In this document: positions 22,624-34,975 of the stretch, piece by piece | How the letters are laid out: each line of letters starts with the position of its first letter | Position numbering within the stretch: position 1 is the stretch's first letter | Source: Ceratopteris richardii | Lineage: Eukaryota > Streptophyta > Polypodiopsida > Polypodiales > Pteridaceae | DNA: 64,000 nucleotides | Reading direction: 5' to 3' | Assembly (NCBI GenBank): GCA_020310875.1 | Contig: CM035407.1 | Coordinates: 92,702,632-92,766,631, forward strand | Translations under genes and position numbers: made by a program | The notes under the pieces: generated by a model | Databases searched by the model: none | Seen by the model: only the letters and a program-made list of their open reading frames with translations | What the model was told of the DNA's origin: nothing

Positions 22624-25217
22624 ATGGCTGAATGTAGGGATGTATTCCATATGTTGGCTATTGAGGATAAGTTGGATAGTACCAATTACTCATTATGGGC
22701 TTATACGATGCATCATGTATTGGTTGCAAAAGGATTGTGGAATATTGTGTAGGGTGTTGAAAAATATCCTATTACACCTACAAACACATTTGCTAAAGGT
22801 GATGTAGATGGCATTGAAGATAATGATATTCTTCAGATTCTTATTCTTGTTGTGGTTTCTTCTGTACCTACAGTAGAGAAAATTTTTTGGGATGGTAGAG
22901 ATGCTTAGGCACATGCATTGATAGCCTTTTTTTTCAAATGTGCCATTCTCTCTTGTAAATCAGCTAAGGATGTCTGGGATACACTTACCACTTTATGCCA
23001 GGCAAGGAATGAGGCTCGTGTTACTTACCTCCAAAAATAGTTGGAGAGTGAGCATATGAATGAAGGAGATTCCATGGATACTTTTCTGAAAAAGATCAAA
23101 GATTTGAAAGAACAGTTGATTTCTGTTGATGAAGTTTTGCCTGAGATTTCACTTGTGCAGACGGTTTTGAATGGTCTTCTTGATTCATATCAAAGTTTTT
23201 CTTCTACTCATTGTTTGATGATGAAAGGAAATCCAAATGCCTTAACGTTTGAAGAGTCTTTGTCCTGTTGCAAGAAACCTAGGAAAAATAGGTCCATTAT
23301 GTATATTGTAGATCAAGCTTTCTTGGCTAGTCAAAAGGGCAAAGGTAAATGGAGCTCTTCTACAAGTAAGCAGAAATCTGCTAATTCTGCAGAATCAAAG
23401 AAGGATAATAGAGATGAGAAGAAAACAGAAAAGCAAAAATTGTTTTCCAAATATTATAATGGAAATGATCATGTCATAAAGAGTTGTCCAAAACTGGCTG
23501 CTAAAGAGGCAAGGAAGAAAGAGGCTTGAATGGTTGTTATAGAGGCCTCTACACCCAAAACAAAGTCAACTAATCTTGTGCAGAATTAAGAATGGGCATT
23601 TATTATTGTTTGCAGTTATGACCCATCTTCTCATGAACACTATATGTCTGCAATAGACTCAGATATTTGGTACTTTGATAGCGGGGCAACCAAACATATT
23701 ACCTGATAGCGCAGTTTCTTCACTTCACTCGAGCCTACCTCTATAGGGAATACTATCACATGTGCCAACAACTCCTCTTATATTTTCATGGGAGTTGGTA
23801 ACATCATTGTAACCATTGCTGATGGTAGTTGTTTTACATTGTCACATGCTTTATTTGAGCCAAGGATCGAGAAGACTTTTTTTATCGGTTTCAACTTTAG
23901 CCAAGGTTGGCTTGGTTGTGGAATTTATTGATGACACATGTACAATTCATGATCTGTCAAATGGCAACATCATTATTGCTTCTGGCATTTTATGTCATGT
24001 GCTATATAATCTCATAGACTATGAAAAAAATTGTGAATGATTCAGCATGTGTAGTACATGATTCTCAAGATATGTTAGATGCAAAGCTTGAGCATGCATG
24101 CTTTGGTCATCTAAATTTTGCTAGTTTGCTATGCCTGCAAAAAGATGAAATGGTGTCCTCTCTGCCCAAACTTGAGGCACCTGGTAAACATGTGTTTCAA
24201 GGCTGTATTTTAAAAGGGCAAAATGAAGCATTCCTCATTTCCAAAAGATCATTCAATTCGAGCTTCTCCAAAATTGTAGCTTGTTCACATTGATATATGT
24301 GTCCTATGCAAACACCCTCTTTTGGAAACTATCTTTACTTCTTGACTTTCATTGATGAATTTTCTAGGCATGCATGGGTATATCCATTGAAAGAAAAGTC
24401 CGAAGTGTTTATATGCTTCAAATAGTTTCTAGTTTTGGCTGAAAATCTATCAGCATGTAAAATGGGCACCCTCCATTTTGATCGAGGGGGGAATATATGT
24501 CTTTTATTTTAATGCATTTTTGGTTGAACGTGGGATAAAACATCATTGTACGATGTCGTTGCACCTCAACCAAATAGAGTTACTGAATAGAATAACATGT
24601 CACTCACGAAGATGCTGAGATGGATGGTCAAGAGTCAGGCTTTACCACATAGTTTTTGGCTTGAGGTTGTTATGTGTGCAACATATGTACTTAACAAGTG
24701 TTCGATGTTATTTAGCCATTACTTTGATGTACCAAGGAGACATGAGTTATCTCCAAAGACATGTATGACACATTACTGCCTCTTTTTACAGGTGGACAGT
24801 CTAGTGCTAGTTCTAATGAGGAAACTTCTCAACCTTTAGAGATTTCATGTGATGATGGATATCATTCCATTTCTGATGCAGATTTAAATGACGCACTTTT
24901 TGATGAGAGAATTGATATAGGGGAGGCAAAAAATATGCATAAATGGTTGGTGGAGACTTTGTGAGATAGCAAATTAGATGCACCTATATCACATCATACT
25001 CGTTCAGGCTCTCATAATGCTTGTTTTGCATGAGATTGCTATGCTATGGCTGCCTCTAGTCTTTGTGATGAGAATGAGCCTGATTCATTTGATGAACCAC
25101 AAAATTCTGAACATTGGATGGTTGTTATGAAATCAAAATATGATGCTATTATGAAAAATGGTACCTGGTCTTTATGTGACTTGCCTCCTAGCAAGAAGGC
25201 CATTGGCACTAAGTGGG
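22624..25217 (+). pseudogene. gag-pol remains of copia F
   Basis: Gag opens with MAECRDVFHMLAIEDKLDST at 22624, and LDSTNYSLWAY follows near 22673. A later gag part spans 23041-23529, with a degenerate Cys/His knuckle (YYNGNDHVIKSC) near 23450-23490. Protease WYFDSGATKHIT lies near 23670-23705. GAG-pre-integrase text follows near 24080-24200, and an integrase core LTFIDEFSRHAWVYPL near 24340-24390. The RT start (MKNGTWSLCDLPPSKKAIG) lies near 25152-25210. Order and motifs are copia. The lineage differs from A/B and from I/J/K. Confidence 0.8.
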
Positions 25218-26503
25218 TATAGTTCCACTCAAGTACCGCTAGAATAGGTGCAGAACACAATCGTCGTTTAAGCTCACTAAAGGAACTCTCGCATTCTTTT
25301 GTCCACTCAAAATTGGTTAGCAGGTTGTAGAGTGGTTTAGCAATGAATGCCTACATATGTATGAATCATCAGTAATAACCACAATGGACCATAAATGCTT
25401 GTACTTCATTGATGTTCTTTGGCCTAGATTTATTAATTACACGTACCTTATCTTCATCCGTGGAGATTCCATTTTTTGAAACTATATGACCCAGTATCTT
25501 GCCTTGTCTGACCATAAATACACACTTCTTTGGGTTTACATAGACTTGATATTCCCTACACTTTTCAAAGATGCGTTCGAGCTTAGGAATATGCTATGGT
25601 CTAAGCACTAAGTGAGCACACTAGTCATCCACATAAACTTCTAGGTTCTTTCTTAAAAAATCTTTGAACACATGGCACATCAACCTTTGGAAAGTTGCAA
25701 GTGCATTCGTGAGCCCAAAAGGCATTACCCAAAACACAAAGATACCCCACTCAATGGCAAATGCCATCTTGTGTTGGTCCTCGGGGGCAATAGCAACTTG
25801 ATTATAGCCTGAGAATCCGTCAAGGAAACTATACACTTCCTTGCCTGTGACTCTTTCCAACACGTGTTCTGTAATGGGTAGAGGGTAACTATCCCTAATC
25901 GTGGCAACATTGACCTTCTTTAAGTTAATGCATACTCTCAGCTTACCATTCTTCTTAGGCATCACTACGATGGGTGAGCCCATTCGGTGAGTTCTATTTT
26001 GCAGATGAATTTGCCTTCTATGAATTTATCTATTTCTTCCTTGATTTTTAATGCATAATTGTCATTATACGTATAGGGATTTTGCTTAGTGGGTCTTGCC
26101 TCGGTGGTCATGGGTATCCTATGGGAACATATGTCAAGATCTACTCCTTTCAAATCTTTGTAACTCTATGCAAACAAATCCCTATACCTCTTCAATAGAG
26201 CAATCAAACTTTCTTCCTCCTCCTTAGTTAAATCATGTCCTATGTACGTGCATCGTTCTTCTCCTTCCTTGATTTCTACGATGACTTTCTTACTGGTTTC
26301 CTTATTGTCATAAGCTTCTCCCGAAATTTTTTCTCTTTTGGGCATTGGGATCATGACTTTTCGGTCTTCCATTGCATATTTCCTAAAGTTTTCTTGCACT
26401 TCCATCAAGGGTTCTTCCTCCTCAGTTTTGACGCCCTTTTCCTTCCTCACCTTTTGATCTCGTCGACTGGAGCTTGAATTTTCCTTTTCCTTCTTAGCTG
26501 TGG
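25218..26503 (-). pseudogene. Gypsy element E, RT piece
   Basis: Minus-strand Ty3/gypsy reverse transcriptase. RT reads SPIVVMPKKNGKLRVCINLK near 25915-25980, then FSGYNQVAIAPEDQHKMAF near 25765-25825, MPFGLTNALATFQRLM near 25685-25735, and the catalytic VYVDD near 25621-25640. The RT thumb (FMVRQGKILGHIVSKNG) lies near 25465-25520, and the RNase H start (LSELKRRLCSAPIL) near 25235-25280. Residues upstream of RT (26160-26500) form a charged pol spacer. Element C interrupts E at 26504; E resumes at 38697. Left end abuts copia F. Broken, several breaks. Confidence 0.85.
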
Positions 26504-27517
26504 TGTTGAGCCCATAAAAGTCGTGTTGGTCAAACTCAACCATAGTCAAAGTCAACAATAGTCAAAGCCACAGCGGTCAAAGCAAACATGTTCAAGGACA
26601 AAGTCAACATGGGTGAAGTCAAAGTGCTCAAAGTTCGGGTGTCAAGGCATAGGTAGTGCACAATTAATTGTTCATAAAGGGTATAATTGTAGAAAGTTCA
26701 TTGCAGGTTGAAGAGGTATTTCTGTAATTCCCTAAGGTTCAAAAGTGTTTTGGAAGGTTCAGGTGAACCCTCTCTTAGGTGCACATTTGAGAAATTAAAA
26801 GGCAAAATGTGAAGGTATGTGAAACGGCAGCGTACACAGAAGGGAAAGTATGCGCCCCCAATTAAAATTTTTGTTTTGGTCTAAAGTCACTACAAGACAA
26901 AACAGGGATTAGTTGGCTGCCCACTTTTGGAGACAATCTTGGGACATCAAAGTGAGCACCAAGATACTCTAAGAGTTAGGAGCGTACGTGAACTGACACT
27001 CAAATCAAGGCAAGGCATTATTCTTGAGGACTAAGCAAGGTGAGCATAGTCTAAGCTAAGCAAGAGAGAGAAGTGCAAGAGACATACAGAGAGTGTGCGA
27101 CGTAGAGAAGTGAGTGCAAGGTGTGCATGAAGAGGACTTAGAAGAGTGCAGAGAAGGGCTAAGCTATACACCCAAGGATCCCAAGGTCCCATTGAAGCTA
27201 TGCGCATGCTGACAGAAGGTGTCCATCCCTCCCCCTATTGGAAGCTTGAGTGCAAGGTGTGCACAAGTGCAAGCTTGGAGAAGGTGGAGGTCTAGTGTAG
27301 AGAAGGCTGGTAGCAACAAGACCCATGGGTATTTTGTACTTTGTGATTGTGCACTCTGTGGGATTTTGCACAGAAAGCATTGGATTGTTGTGCATTACCA
27401 TTGTATTTGTCTTATTATAATCAATCGACAAAGGCTTCAAGTGTGCATCTTGCTTCTTATCTTTCCTTTTTCTCCTACAAACACTCAAATCCCTTTTGCA
27501 CAAGAATCTCCCCAATA
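26504..27517 (+). repeat. 5' LTR of element C
   Basis: 1,014 bases starting TGTTGAGCCCATAAAAG and ending CCCCAATA. Direct repeat of 37688-38696. U3 holds an array of GTCAA words; the R/U5 side has repeated AGTGCAAG and GTGCACAAG words. Confidence 0.88.
26528..26646 (-). promoter_or_regulatory. W-box-like array in 5' LTR of C
   Basis: Seven (A/G)GTCAA words in 95 bases (about 26528, 26544, 26550, 26559, 26575, 26592, 26617) read as TTGAC(C/T) on the minus strand, the W-box core bound by WRKY factors. The 3' LTR has eight in the same region. WRKY binding is inference from motif density alone. Confidence 0.5.
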
Positions 27518-27520
27518 AAA

Positions 27521-27540
27521 TTTGGCACGCACGGTGGGAC
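27521..27540 (+). other. Candidate primer-binding site of element C
   Basis: TTTGGCACGCACGGTGGGAC begins four bases inside the LTR end. It resembles the TTGGCGCCCACCGTGGGGC-type priming sites known in plant gypsy elements. The tRNA was not identified. Confidence 0.6.
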
Positions 27541-27708
27541 ACCAAGGAGATTTGAGCATAGGAGAGGCAAAGTGCAAAGTGTAGAAGAGTTCAAGTGTCG
27601 ACAGTGCTACAAGGCTACTTCATTGGGTTAAGAGGTGAATTTTCTTATTAATTCTCTTATCCTAAAGAGGATTATGAGTAGCTCATAACTGCAACCCGGT
27701 CTCAAACA

Positions 27709-29358
27709 TTGAGGGTCACCTGCAAAGCAACAAGAAGGAAGGTTGTTAGAAGATCCTCCAGTCCACTCTTGTCAACCTCATCAGTAAAGAGCATGGTAGG
27801 TCAGGTAGATTTGAAAATCCTACTTTCAAGATTAAATATAAAATTTCCTTCTTTCAAAGGCTTAGCTCAAGAAGATTCGGACGAGCATATTAGGAGGTTT
27901 TTAGCATTATGCAAAACAAGAGGCTTGATGGGAAGAGAGGATGGCTTTCTGATACTCTTCCCTTCCACATTAGAAGGGTTGATAGATAAATGGTTAAGCC
28001 AGTTTGCTGAAAACCATTTTACCACTTGCGACTTAATGAGAGATGCCTTCGAAACTCAATTCCAACATGGAAATACTACAGAGATAATCATAGGAGAATT
28101 AGAAAACTTGAGACTGGGCCCAGGTGAAAAGTTTCTAGAGCTTATAACTAGGGCCAAGGCATGAATGGCTAAGTAGCCAGATCCTACACATGAGTTCTTT
28201 ATTAAGAAATGGTTAGCTAAGCCACTTCTAGTGACCACACAATGTAAAATCAAGGAATTAATGTTGCCAATAGCCTCCATAGAGGAGTTCATAAATATAC
28301 CTACACGACTGGAACAAATAAGGCAACAATATGGAGCAAGTTCTTCTCAACTACCCTCTTCTACAAAAATGGAGGTTCCAGTAATCTAGCTAAGGAAAGA
28401 GCTAGAGGGCTTAAAAAGGAATAAGCCCCATAAAGAGGAGGAGAATGCTATTACTCAGTTGAGGAGGGAGATTGAGGCATTGAAGCTACAAAAGGAAGAG
28501 GAAGCACAAGCAGAAGAGCTGGCTCAGCTTCAACAGGAGTTGCAGGAACTCAAGGGGGATGGCATCAAAAGTGGACTATGGTGTACGATGTGCAGCAAGC
28601 AAGGTCATGTAGTAAGTGAATGTCCTTTGTTAAGTGTAACTTGCCAGCTATGCAGGAAAGCTGGTCATGAGGCCCATGAATGTCAACCAAGGGGAATGCT
28701 TGCAACAACACATTGGACACAAGGAGGATCCCTACCACCAGCTAATGTGATGGTAGCTACACCTAATCAAGGTAACAATTACAACCCTAGAAATAGGGAT
28801 AACTTTGGAAATGGGCTAAGGAGGCCAATTATTTGTTTTAGATGTGGAGAATGTGGGCACTACCAAAGTAGGTGTACTCTACCAAAAAATGCCCCTCCTT
28901 GCAGGAACTGCCCAGAGGCCAGAGACCACTATACTAATTGTTATCCTAAGAACCAAGCATCCTCATCTCGGCCCCACATTCAAATGATTTCTGTGCGCAA
29001 AGAAGAAATGGTAGATCAAGTCAAGGTGCCATCACCATCTACCAGGGTGGTGCAGTTAGAAGAAATTGAATCTTTTACACTACAAACAAGAAGCAAGGGG
29101 AAGGGTCAAGTGGAAATACATCAAGAATCAAGGATTAATGGATTGAACAAAGATAAAGAGACACCTGAAGACAAAGCCACCTTATGTGCAAATACAAGGC
29201 ACAAAGAAAATCTCATAGGTACCAGTGATGCCATTGGACATGCATTCAATAGAGCTCATGAGGAGTTGGATAAGTCAATTGGAGCCCATGCTTTTAAGCA
29301 ATCAGAAGCTTCCAGACAACTCAAGTCCATGAAAAAGAGGTCAGTATTTTTTATTTAA
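27709..29358 (+). pseudogene. gag remains of element C
   Basis: Gag text of gypsy type: FPSFKGLAQEDSDEHIRRFL near 27848-27905 and the capsid-like stretch FPSTLEGLIDKWLSQFAENH near 27960-28020. A Glu/Gln-rich coiled-coil-like stretch spans 28459-28560. Cys/His knuckles then follow: CTMCSKQGHVVSEC (about 28585-28625), CQLCRKAGHEAHEC (about 28645-28686), CFRCGECGHYQSRC (about 28833-28876) and a variant CRNCPEARDHYTNC (about 28900-28942). Four knuckles is more than the usual one or two. Broken, few breaks. Confidence 0.8.
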
Positions 29359-29363
29359 TAAAG

Positions 29364-29855
29364 ATGGATGGGAAATTCAGGTTAGAACTCTTGCAGATAA
29401 TTGATGAGGTGTCCACAACAAGTTTAGTGGAAAAGGCTGTTGTTATGCATAAAGATAAAATTGTAGGGGAAGCACCTCTCACAGATTATAAGAGCCCTCA
29501 ACTAACAGTATCTATCAAAGGTCATGAGTTTCAAGGAGTTATTGTGGATGGTGGTTCTGGCATTAACTTGATGCCTAAACATACCATGAAAAAGATTGGA
29601 CTACACCTCTCAAGACCTGCAAACTTCGCTGTAACACTGGCAGACCAAAGCATAGTAAAGCCTATGGGAGTGGTCCTTGGACTCCCAGTCAAGATACAAG
29701 GTACCATCTTTAACTTGGATTTTGTTGTTTTAACTTGGATAGAAGGAAGTTTCCCCCTGTTAATTTGGAGACCTTGGTTAAGGCATGCCAATGTACTACA
29801 TGACTGGGGTAAGGACACAATGTGGGTAAAGCAAGAGGGAAAAGAGTTGCAGTAG
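29364..29855 (+). pseudogene. Retropepsin-type protease of element C
   Basis: An open stretch of 163 residues. A candidate active-site motif VIVDGGSGINLMP lies near 29540-29580, preceded by the usual strand (LTVSIKGHEFQGVI) and followed by LGLPVKIQGTIFNLDFVVL near 29676-29735, a retropepsin fold pattern of gypsy elements. The catalytic position reads DGGSG, as in many plant gypsy proteases. Lies just downstream of gag. Specificity would be for the element's own polyprotein. Confidence 0.75.
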
Positions 29856-29897
29856 ATATTTTTAGAAGAACAACCAGACAATCAAAGACATACTAGC

Positions 29898-30480
29898 ATG
29901 ATGCAGACAATTGGTATTTGTATGGAAGAAGAATTGTTGGACAACCCAGAAGCAGATCTATTTGAAGGAGCAAATTTATATGAAGATGAAAACATGTTGG
30001 CTTGGCTCCATGCAGAAGACCCATCTTCCTGCTATGGAATTTTTCCAAACTCAATTAGAGAGGAGGCATATGAAGAAAAGAGGACATCATTCAGGTTACT
30101 GACTCGAGTGAGATAGTCTCAGTCAAAGGCCATATAAGAGAGAAGAAAAGAAAAGCCCTTAAGTGCAGCAGTGATGAAGATACTTCAAATCATATGTCAA
30201 TGGCCATTTTTTTATGGATATTGGTATGGATATCATTTGTTATGTCAATTTTTATGATAGTAAGTGCAGGGCTTTACAAGGATGTGGAAGGAGTATCTAC
30301 AAGTCTTTGGAAACAAAGGGTTCCATGGGATGAAGAAGCTGGAATAGTAGAAGTGAAATTTTGTAGATTAAGTTATAGAGTTTCTTTAAAAAAGATACAA
30401 AAGATGTAGTATGGAGGAGATAATATTCTAATGAAGGATTTAGGGTACTCCTATCAGATGATGAGTGTGCCCAACAAGAA
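29898..30480 (+). other. Post-protease stretch of element C with hydrophobic short frame
   Basis: After the protease comes an acidic stretch (about 29898-30116), then a short frame at 30194-30409 whose N-terminus is strongly hydrophobic (MAIFLWILVWISFVMSIFMI), followed by a charged tail. It looks like one membrane segment. No homology recognised; it may be chance. C continues on the far side of D at 36372. Confidence 0.4.
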
Positions 30481-30485
30481 GACAA
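30481..30485. repeat. Target-site duplication of copia D, left copy
   Basis: GACAA immediately left of the D end repeat; matches 36367-36371. Confidence 0.85.
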
Positions 30486-30782
30486 TGAAGTGTTTCAATG
30501 GCGATGCACCACAGTGCGCTCTCCTTCTCGAGAGCTCCACGACGATATTGCTCGGAGTAGAAAGCCGAGCTCCGGAGGCCGCACACAGTACTCCGCCCAG
30601 AGGCTGTAGAATACACAGAAAAACAGTACACAGGAAGCACGAAGATAGACTTCTTAGGTCTTACCAATGCGGTCGAACTTACAGTCTGTGACTGACCAGG
30701 CCACTATATGTTTTATTAAAGAACATATACAAAGAAGTGTCAGGTGGCCATTTGGCCTTTCACATGGACACTAACGGTAACA
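30486..30782 (-). repeat. 3' LTR of copia D
   Basis: 297 bases with TG...CA ends; sense start TGTTACCGTTAGTG. Inner end adjoins a polypurine stretch (TAGTGGGAGATT in sense). The part 30575-30782 is nearly identical to 36162-36366. Confidence 0.85.
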
Positions 30783-30930
30783 ATCTCCCACTAAAGGCCA
30801 ATATGGCCAGAGTAACTATGGGAGAAAAATTAATGAATGATAAAGAATACCTGAGTGTAAGTATACAAACTATACCTCCCACTTGATGGGCATGTTACAC
30901 AGTATACAAGTGACTGCGTAAGATCAAGAA

Positions 30931-33900
30931 TCAAGTAACCCCCGTCAAGTGACAACAGTGTCGAAAGCTATCCTGTGGTAGAGCTTTAGTCAAAGCATCT
31001 GCAGCATTATCTCGAGTGTGAACCTTCTCAAGAATAATGCTCTCAGTGGCTAAGCAATCTCTAATGAAGTGATACCTCACGTCAATGTGCTTGGTCTTTG
31101 CATGATAGACCGGATTCTTAGCCAAAGCAATGGCACTCTGACTATCACTGAGCAAGTGAGGTACATGCTGAGGTAAACCCATATCACAAGCAAGACGAGA
31201 AAGCCACAATGCTTCCTTACATGCCTCACTTGCTGCAACATACTCTGCTTCTGTGGTGGAAATAGCTGTACATTCTTGAAGACGAGATCTCCAAGAGATA
31301 GCACCTCCAGCAAAATGAAAAATATACCTTGATGTAGACTTACGATTGTCTACACAACCAGCATAGTCAGAATCTGTGTAACCAATAATGGATGCTTTCC
31401 CTCTACCTAAGCATAGACACTTGTCCTTAGTGCCACTCAGATATCTCAAAATCATTGACCGCTTCCCAATGTTTCTTGCCAAGATTAGACATATATCTGC
31501 TCATAACTCCCACTTCAAATGCAATGTCTGGTCTCGTAGCTACCATAGCATACATGAGACTACCAACAGCAGACTGATAGGGAATTTTGGTCATGAATTC
31601 CTTTTCCTCATCTGATTTGGGGCAGTCATCCTTGCTCAATTTCACATATGTGGGTAAAGGTGTACTCAATGCCTTTCCACCCTGCATATTGAATCGGTGA
31701 AGTACTTTGGATATGTACTCACTTTGAGACAAGTATATGCATCTTTTACTCCTATCACGAGTAATGCGCATGCCAAGAATATGTTTGGCATCCCCCAAAT
31801 CCTTCATATCAAATGTGTGACTCAACTTCTTTTTGAGAAGTGACAAATCATAAGAAGACTTCCCAGCAATCAACATATCATCAACGTAAAGTATCAAGCA
31901 TATCAAGCTGCCATCAGAACATCTCTTTGTGTAGAGACAATGATCCTCATTGCTCCGAGAATAGTCTTGGGACTTCATAAAAGCATCAAACTTTTGGTAC
32001 CATTGTCTAGGAGACTGTTTAAGTCCATACAAGCTCTTCTTGAGCTTACAAACTAGACTTTCCTTGCCAGGAACTACATAACCCTCTGGTTGTTCCATAT
32101 AGATCTCATCTGTAAGATCTCCATGCAAGAAAGTTGTTTTCACATCCATTTGGACTAGCTCTAAGTCCTCCATTGCAACGAATCCAAGCAACATGCACAA
32201 AGTAGTCATCTTGACCACTGGTGAGAAGATTTCCTCAAAATCAATACCATGTTGTTGCTTAAAACCCTTTGCAACAAGTCGTGCTTTATATTTTGGAGAA
32301 GCACTATGTGATGTGAATTTCAACTTATATACCCATTTACATTGTAAAGCTTTTCTGCCCTTTGGCAAAGGTACTAAGTCCCAAGTACCATTCTTGTGAA
32401 TAGAATCCAACTCACTCTTCATGGCACACTCCCACTTGACATGATCCTCTGTCTGCATAGCCTCTTTGTAGCAAGAAGGCTCACCGGCATCTGTTAGCAT
32501 AACAAAATCTAAACCTGGAACATATCTATCAGGTGGATATGAGACACGTGCAGAACGTCTCAATGGTTGCTGAACAGGAACATGTGCACACTGATCTGAA
32601 TGGACATTCTCTTGAACATCCCTATGTGTAGCATTTTTATGTATGCTAACCGGAGGACTACTATCCTCAAACACCACTCTTCTCACTTCAACCTCCTTAA
32701 TGGGCTGTTTATGCATCTTCGACTCATTAAAAATGACATCACTACTTCTGATCACTGACCGTGATTCAGGATCCCATAAGCGATATCCAAATTGTCCTTC
32801 TTGAGCATATCCAAGAAAAATGCATTTCTTTGACTTATGGTCCAACTTTTGTCTAAGATTCTTGGGTATATGAACATATGCTTCACACCCAAAAACTCGA
32901 AGATGATCATAATATGGTGGTTTCCCTGTCCATAACTCTTGTGCCACTTTCAGACCTTTGGCAGTACTAGGTGAAAGGTTAATCACATGAACTCCAGTCA
33001 ATACTGCTTGTGCCCAAAAACCTTGTGAGAGGTTTGCATGATGCAACATAGAGACTACTCTATCTTGAATAGTTCTATTCATCCTCTCAGCTACACCATT
33101 CTGTATTGGGGTATAAGGAGCTGTAAACTCTCTACGAATCCCTCTAGACTAACAGAAAAGGCTGAATTCACGTGAGGTATACTCACCCCCATTATCTGAA
33201 CGTAAAGCCTTAAGCTTAGTTCCTTTTTCAGTCTAAACTGAAGCAAGCCATTTTCTGAAAGTAGGGAATACATCATCCTTTGATTTGATAGGATATACCC
33301 AGACTTTTATAGTAGCATCATCTATGAAAGTGACAAAGTAAAGAGAACCACCTAAGGACCTAGTGGGCATAGGACCACACACATCTGTATGAACGAGATC
33401 TAAAGGCTGAATTGAAGAGTCAATGTGCATTCTATGCACATTTCTGGTTTGCTTTCCATATTGACAATGCTCACAAAATGAAAAATCAGAGAAAGATAAC
33501 ACAGGTAAGTAGCCAGAACGAGAAAGATTTTCCATTCCACTACGAGATATATGGCCCAAACGACCATGCCAAATACAAGCCATAGGCTATTCAGTAACAG
33601 CTAACAAGTGTTCTTTCTATGATACAAATAAAGGATAAAGTGAGCCAACTTTGCTTCCTTTTGCAATAACCATATTGCCCTTTGATATACGAAAGGACTG
33701 AGCATAGAAGACCACCTTGTAACCAAGGTCATCAAGTTGACCAACTGACATCAAACTGTGTGATAACTGAGGTACATGGCATACATTATGCATAGTAAAT
33801 TTTGAACCATCAATGAACTGCACAACCACATCCCCAATCCCCACAACATCACACTGGTAAGAGTCACCAAGTCTCACGGTACCAAGAGACTTTGCTGCAT

Positions 33901-34066
33901 AATTAGAGAACCATTCTCTATGTGGTGTCACATGGAAAGAAGCACCAGAATCTAGCAGCCAGGTGTGGGAAAGAGAATCAGCCATAAGTGCCTCAGATGG
34001 CACAATACTATCAAGTGTCAACACATCAGCATCATCAGAAATAGCATTAATTTCTTCAATCTTCAC
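30931..34066 (-). pseudogene. pol of copia D
   Basis: Protease TWLLDSGASFHVT lies near 33928-33965. GAG-pre-integrase follows near 33500-33600 with zinc-binding CEHCQYGKQTR. The integrase core starts with VHTDVCGPMPTRS near 33355-33400, and LSPSTAKGLKVAQELWTGKP lies near 32925-32980. RT reads WDLVPLPKGRKALQCKWVYK near 32330-32390, DFEEIFSPVVKMTTL near 32205-32250, and the catalytic LYVDDMLIAG near 31867-31897. RNase H reads DSDYAGCVDNRKSTSRY near 31335-31385 and YHAKTKHIDVRYHFIRD near 31055-31105. A single uninterrupted stretch of over 550 codons survives across integrase C-terminus and RT, in keeping with young age. Confidence 0.92.
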
Positions 34067-34111
34067 AGTCGAAGTAGATGGTGCAGGTAACTGTTTAACA
34101 TGCCCATCAAC

Positions 34112-34975
34112 ATTCTATCCTTTACCTTTAGCATTCTTTAATGCATAACAGTCTTTCTTCATGTGTCCTTTCTTATGACAAAAATGACATTCGATATCCC
34201 TCTTCCTTGATTTACTTCTACTCTTATTCCGTTGACCATTCTTTTCCTTGTTCTTGCTCCTGCCACGTTGTTGATTCTTTCCTTGGTAAGAATCACGAAC
34301 ATTATATGCATCTCCACTCTGAGTGCCAACCATAGATTTTCTACGAATCTCCTCACTCAAGAGTGCTCCACATATGTCATCATAGACAAGTTTACCACCA
34401 GGTGCACTGTTGCTAATAGCTGTGCAAAACGTATCCCATGATGATGGCAGGGTACATAACAGCAATACTGCTTTCATTTCATTATCCATATCCATTTTCT
34501 GAGCCTGTAACTGGGAGAATATAACATCAAACTCATTTAGATGAGCAGCAACACTATCTGTGTCCTTCATACGAAGGTCATATAATTTTCTCATCAGATA
34601 CACTTTATTTGATGCCGTCTCTTTTTCATATGTATTGCATAACTTCTTCCAAAGCTCCTCTGCACTTTCACAGTCTAATACTGTAAAGTAAACATTATCT
34701 GCCAAGTGCAAGCGAATGGTAGACCTGGCCATTTCATCTAACTCATCCCAATCATCTTCATCCATGTCAACAGGCTTCTTTGAAATCCCATTTACTGGCT
34801 TCCATTGCCTCCTTTGAATCAGCACATCTTTAATCTGATTCTTCCATAGAGCAAAGTTTGTGCCATCAAATTTTTGGATCTCAAAACGGTCTTTGCCCTG
34901 CAAGTTATAGCTCCTCCTCGGAACACTAGCACTAGACCCTGATCCACCTGATGTGCCTGAGACCTCTGATGCCAT
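34112..34975 (-). CDS. gag of copia D (Tnt1-like)
   Basis: About 286 codons opening MASEVSGTSGGSGSSAS at 34975. KFDGTNFALWKNQIKDVL (near 34830-34885) is the typical Tnt1-type gag opening; GMSKKPV-like text and a long helical UBN2 region follow. The C-terminus is basic (RGRSKNKEKNGQRNKSRSKS) with a CCHC knuckle CHFCHKKGHMKKDC near 34150-34191. Gag forms the particle and packages RNA. Confidence 0.9.

Larger units (their letters stand above)
21262..25217 (+). mobile_element. Copia element F, 5' part
   Basis: Plus-strand Ty1/copia remnant: LTR ending CTCCAACA at 22269, primer site 22272-22282, gag, protease, integrase and the beginning of RT, where gypsy E text begins near 25218. LTR start at 21262 (TGTTAGGC) is a guess. 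Broken, about ten breaks; older than B and D by the state of its frames. Confidence 0.75.
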
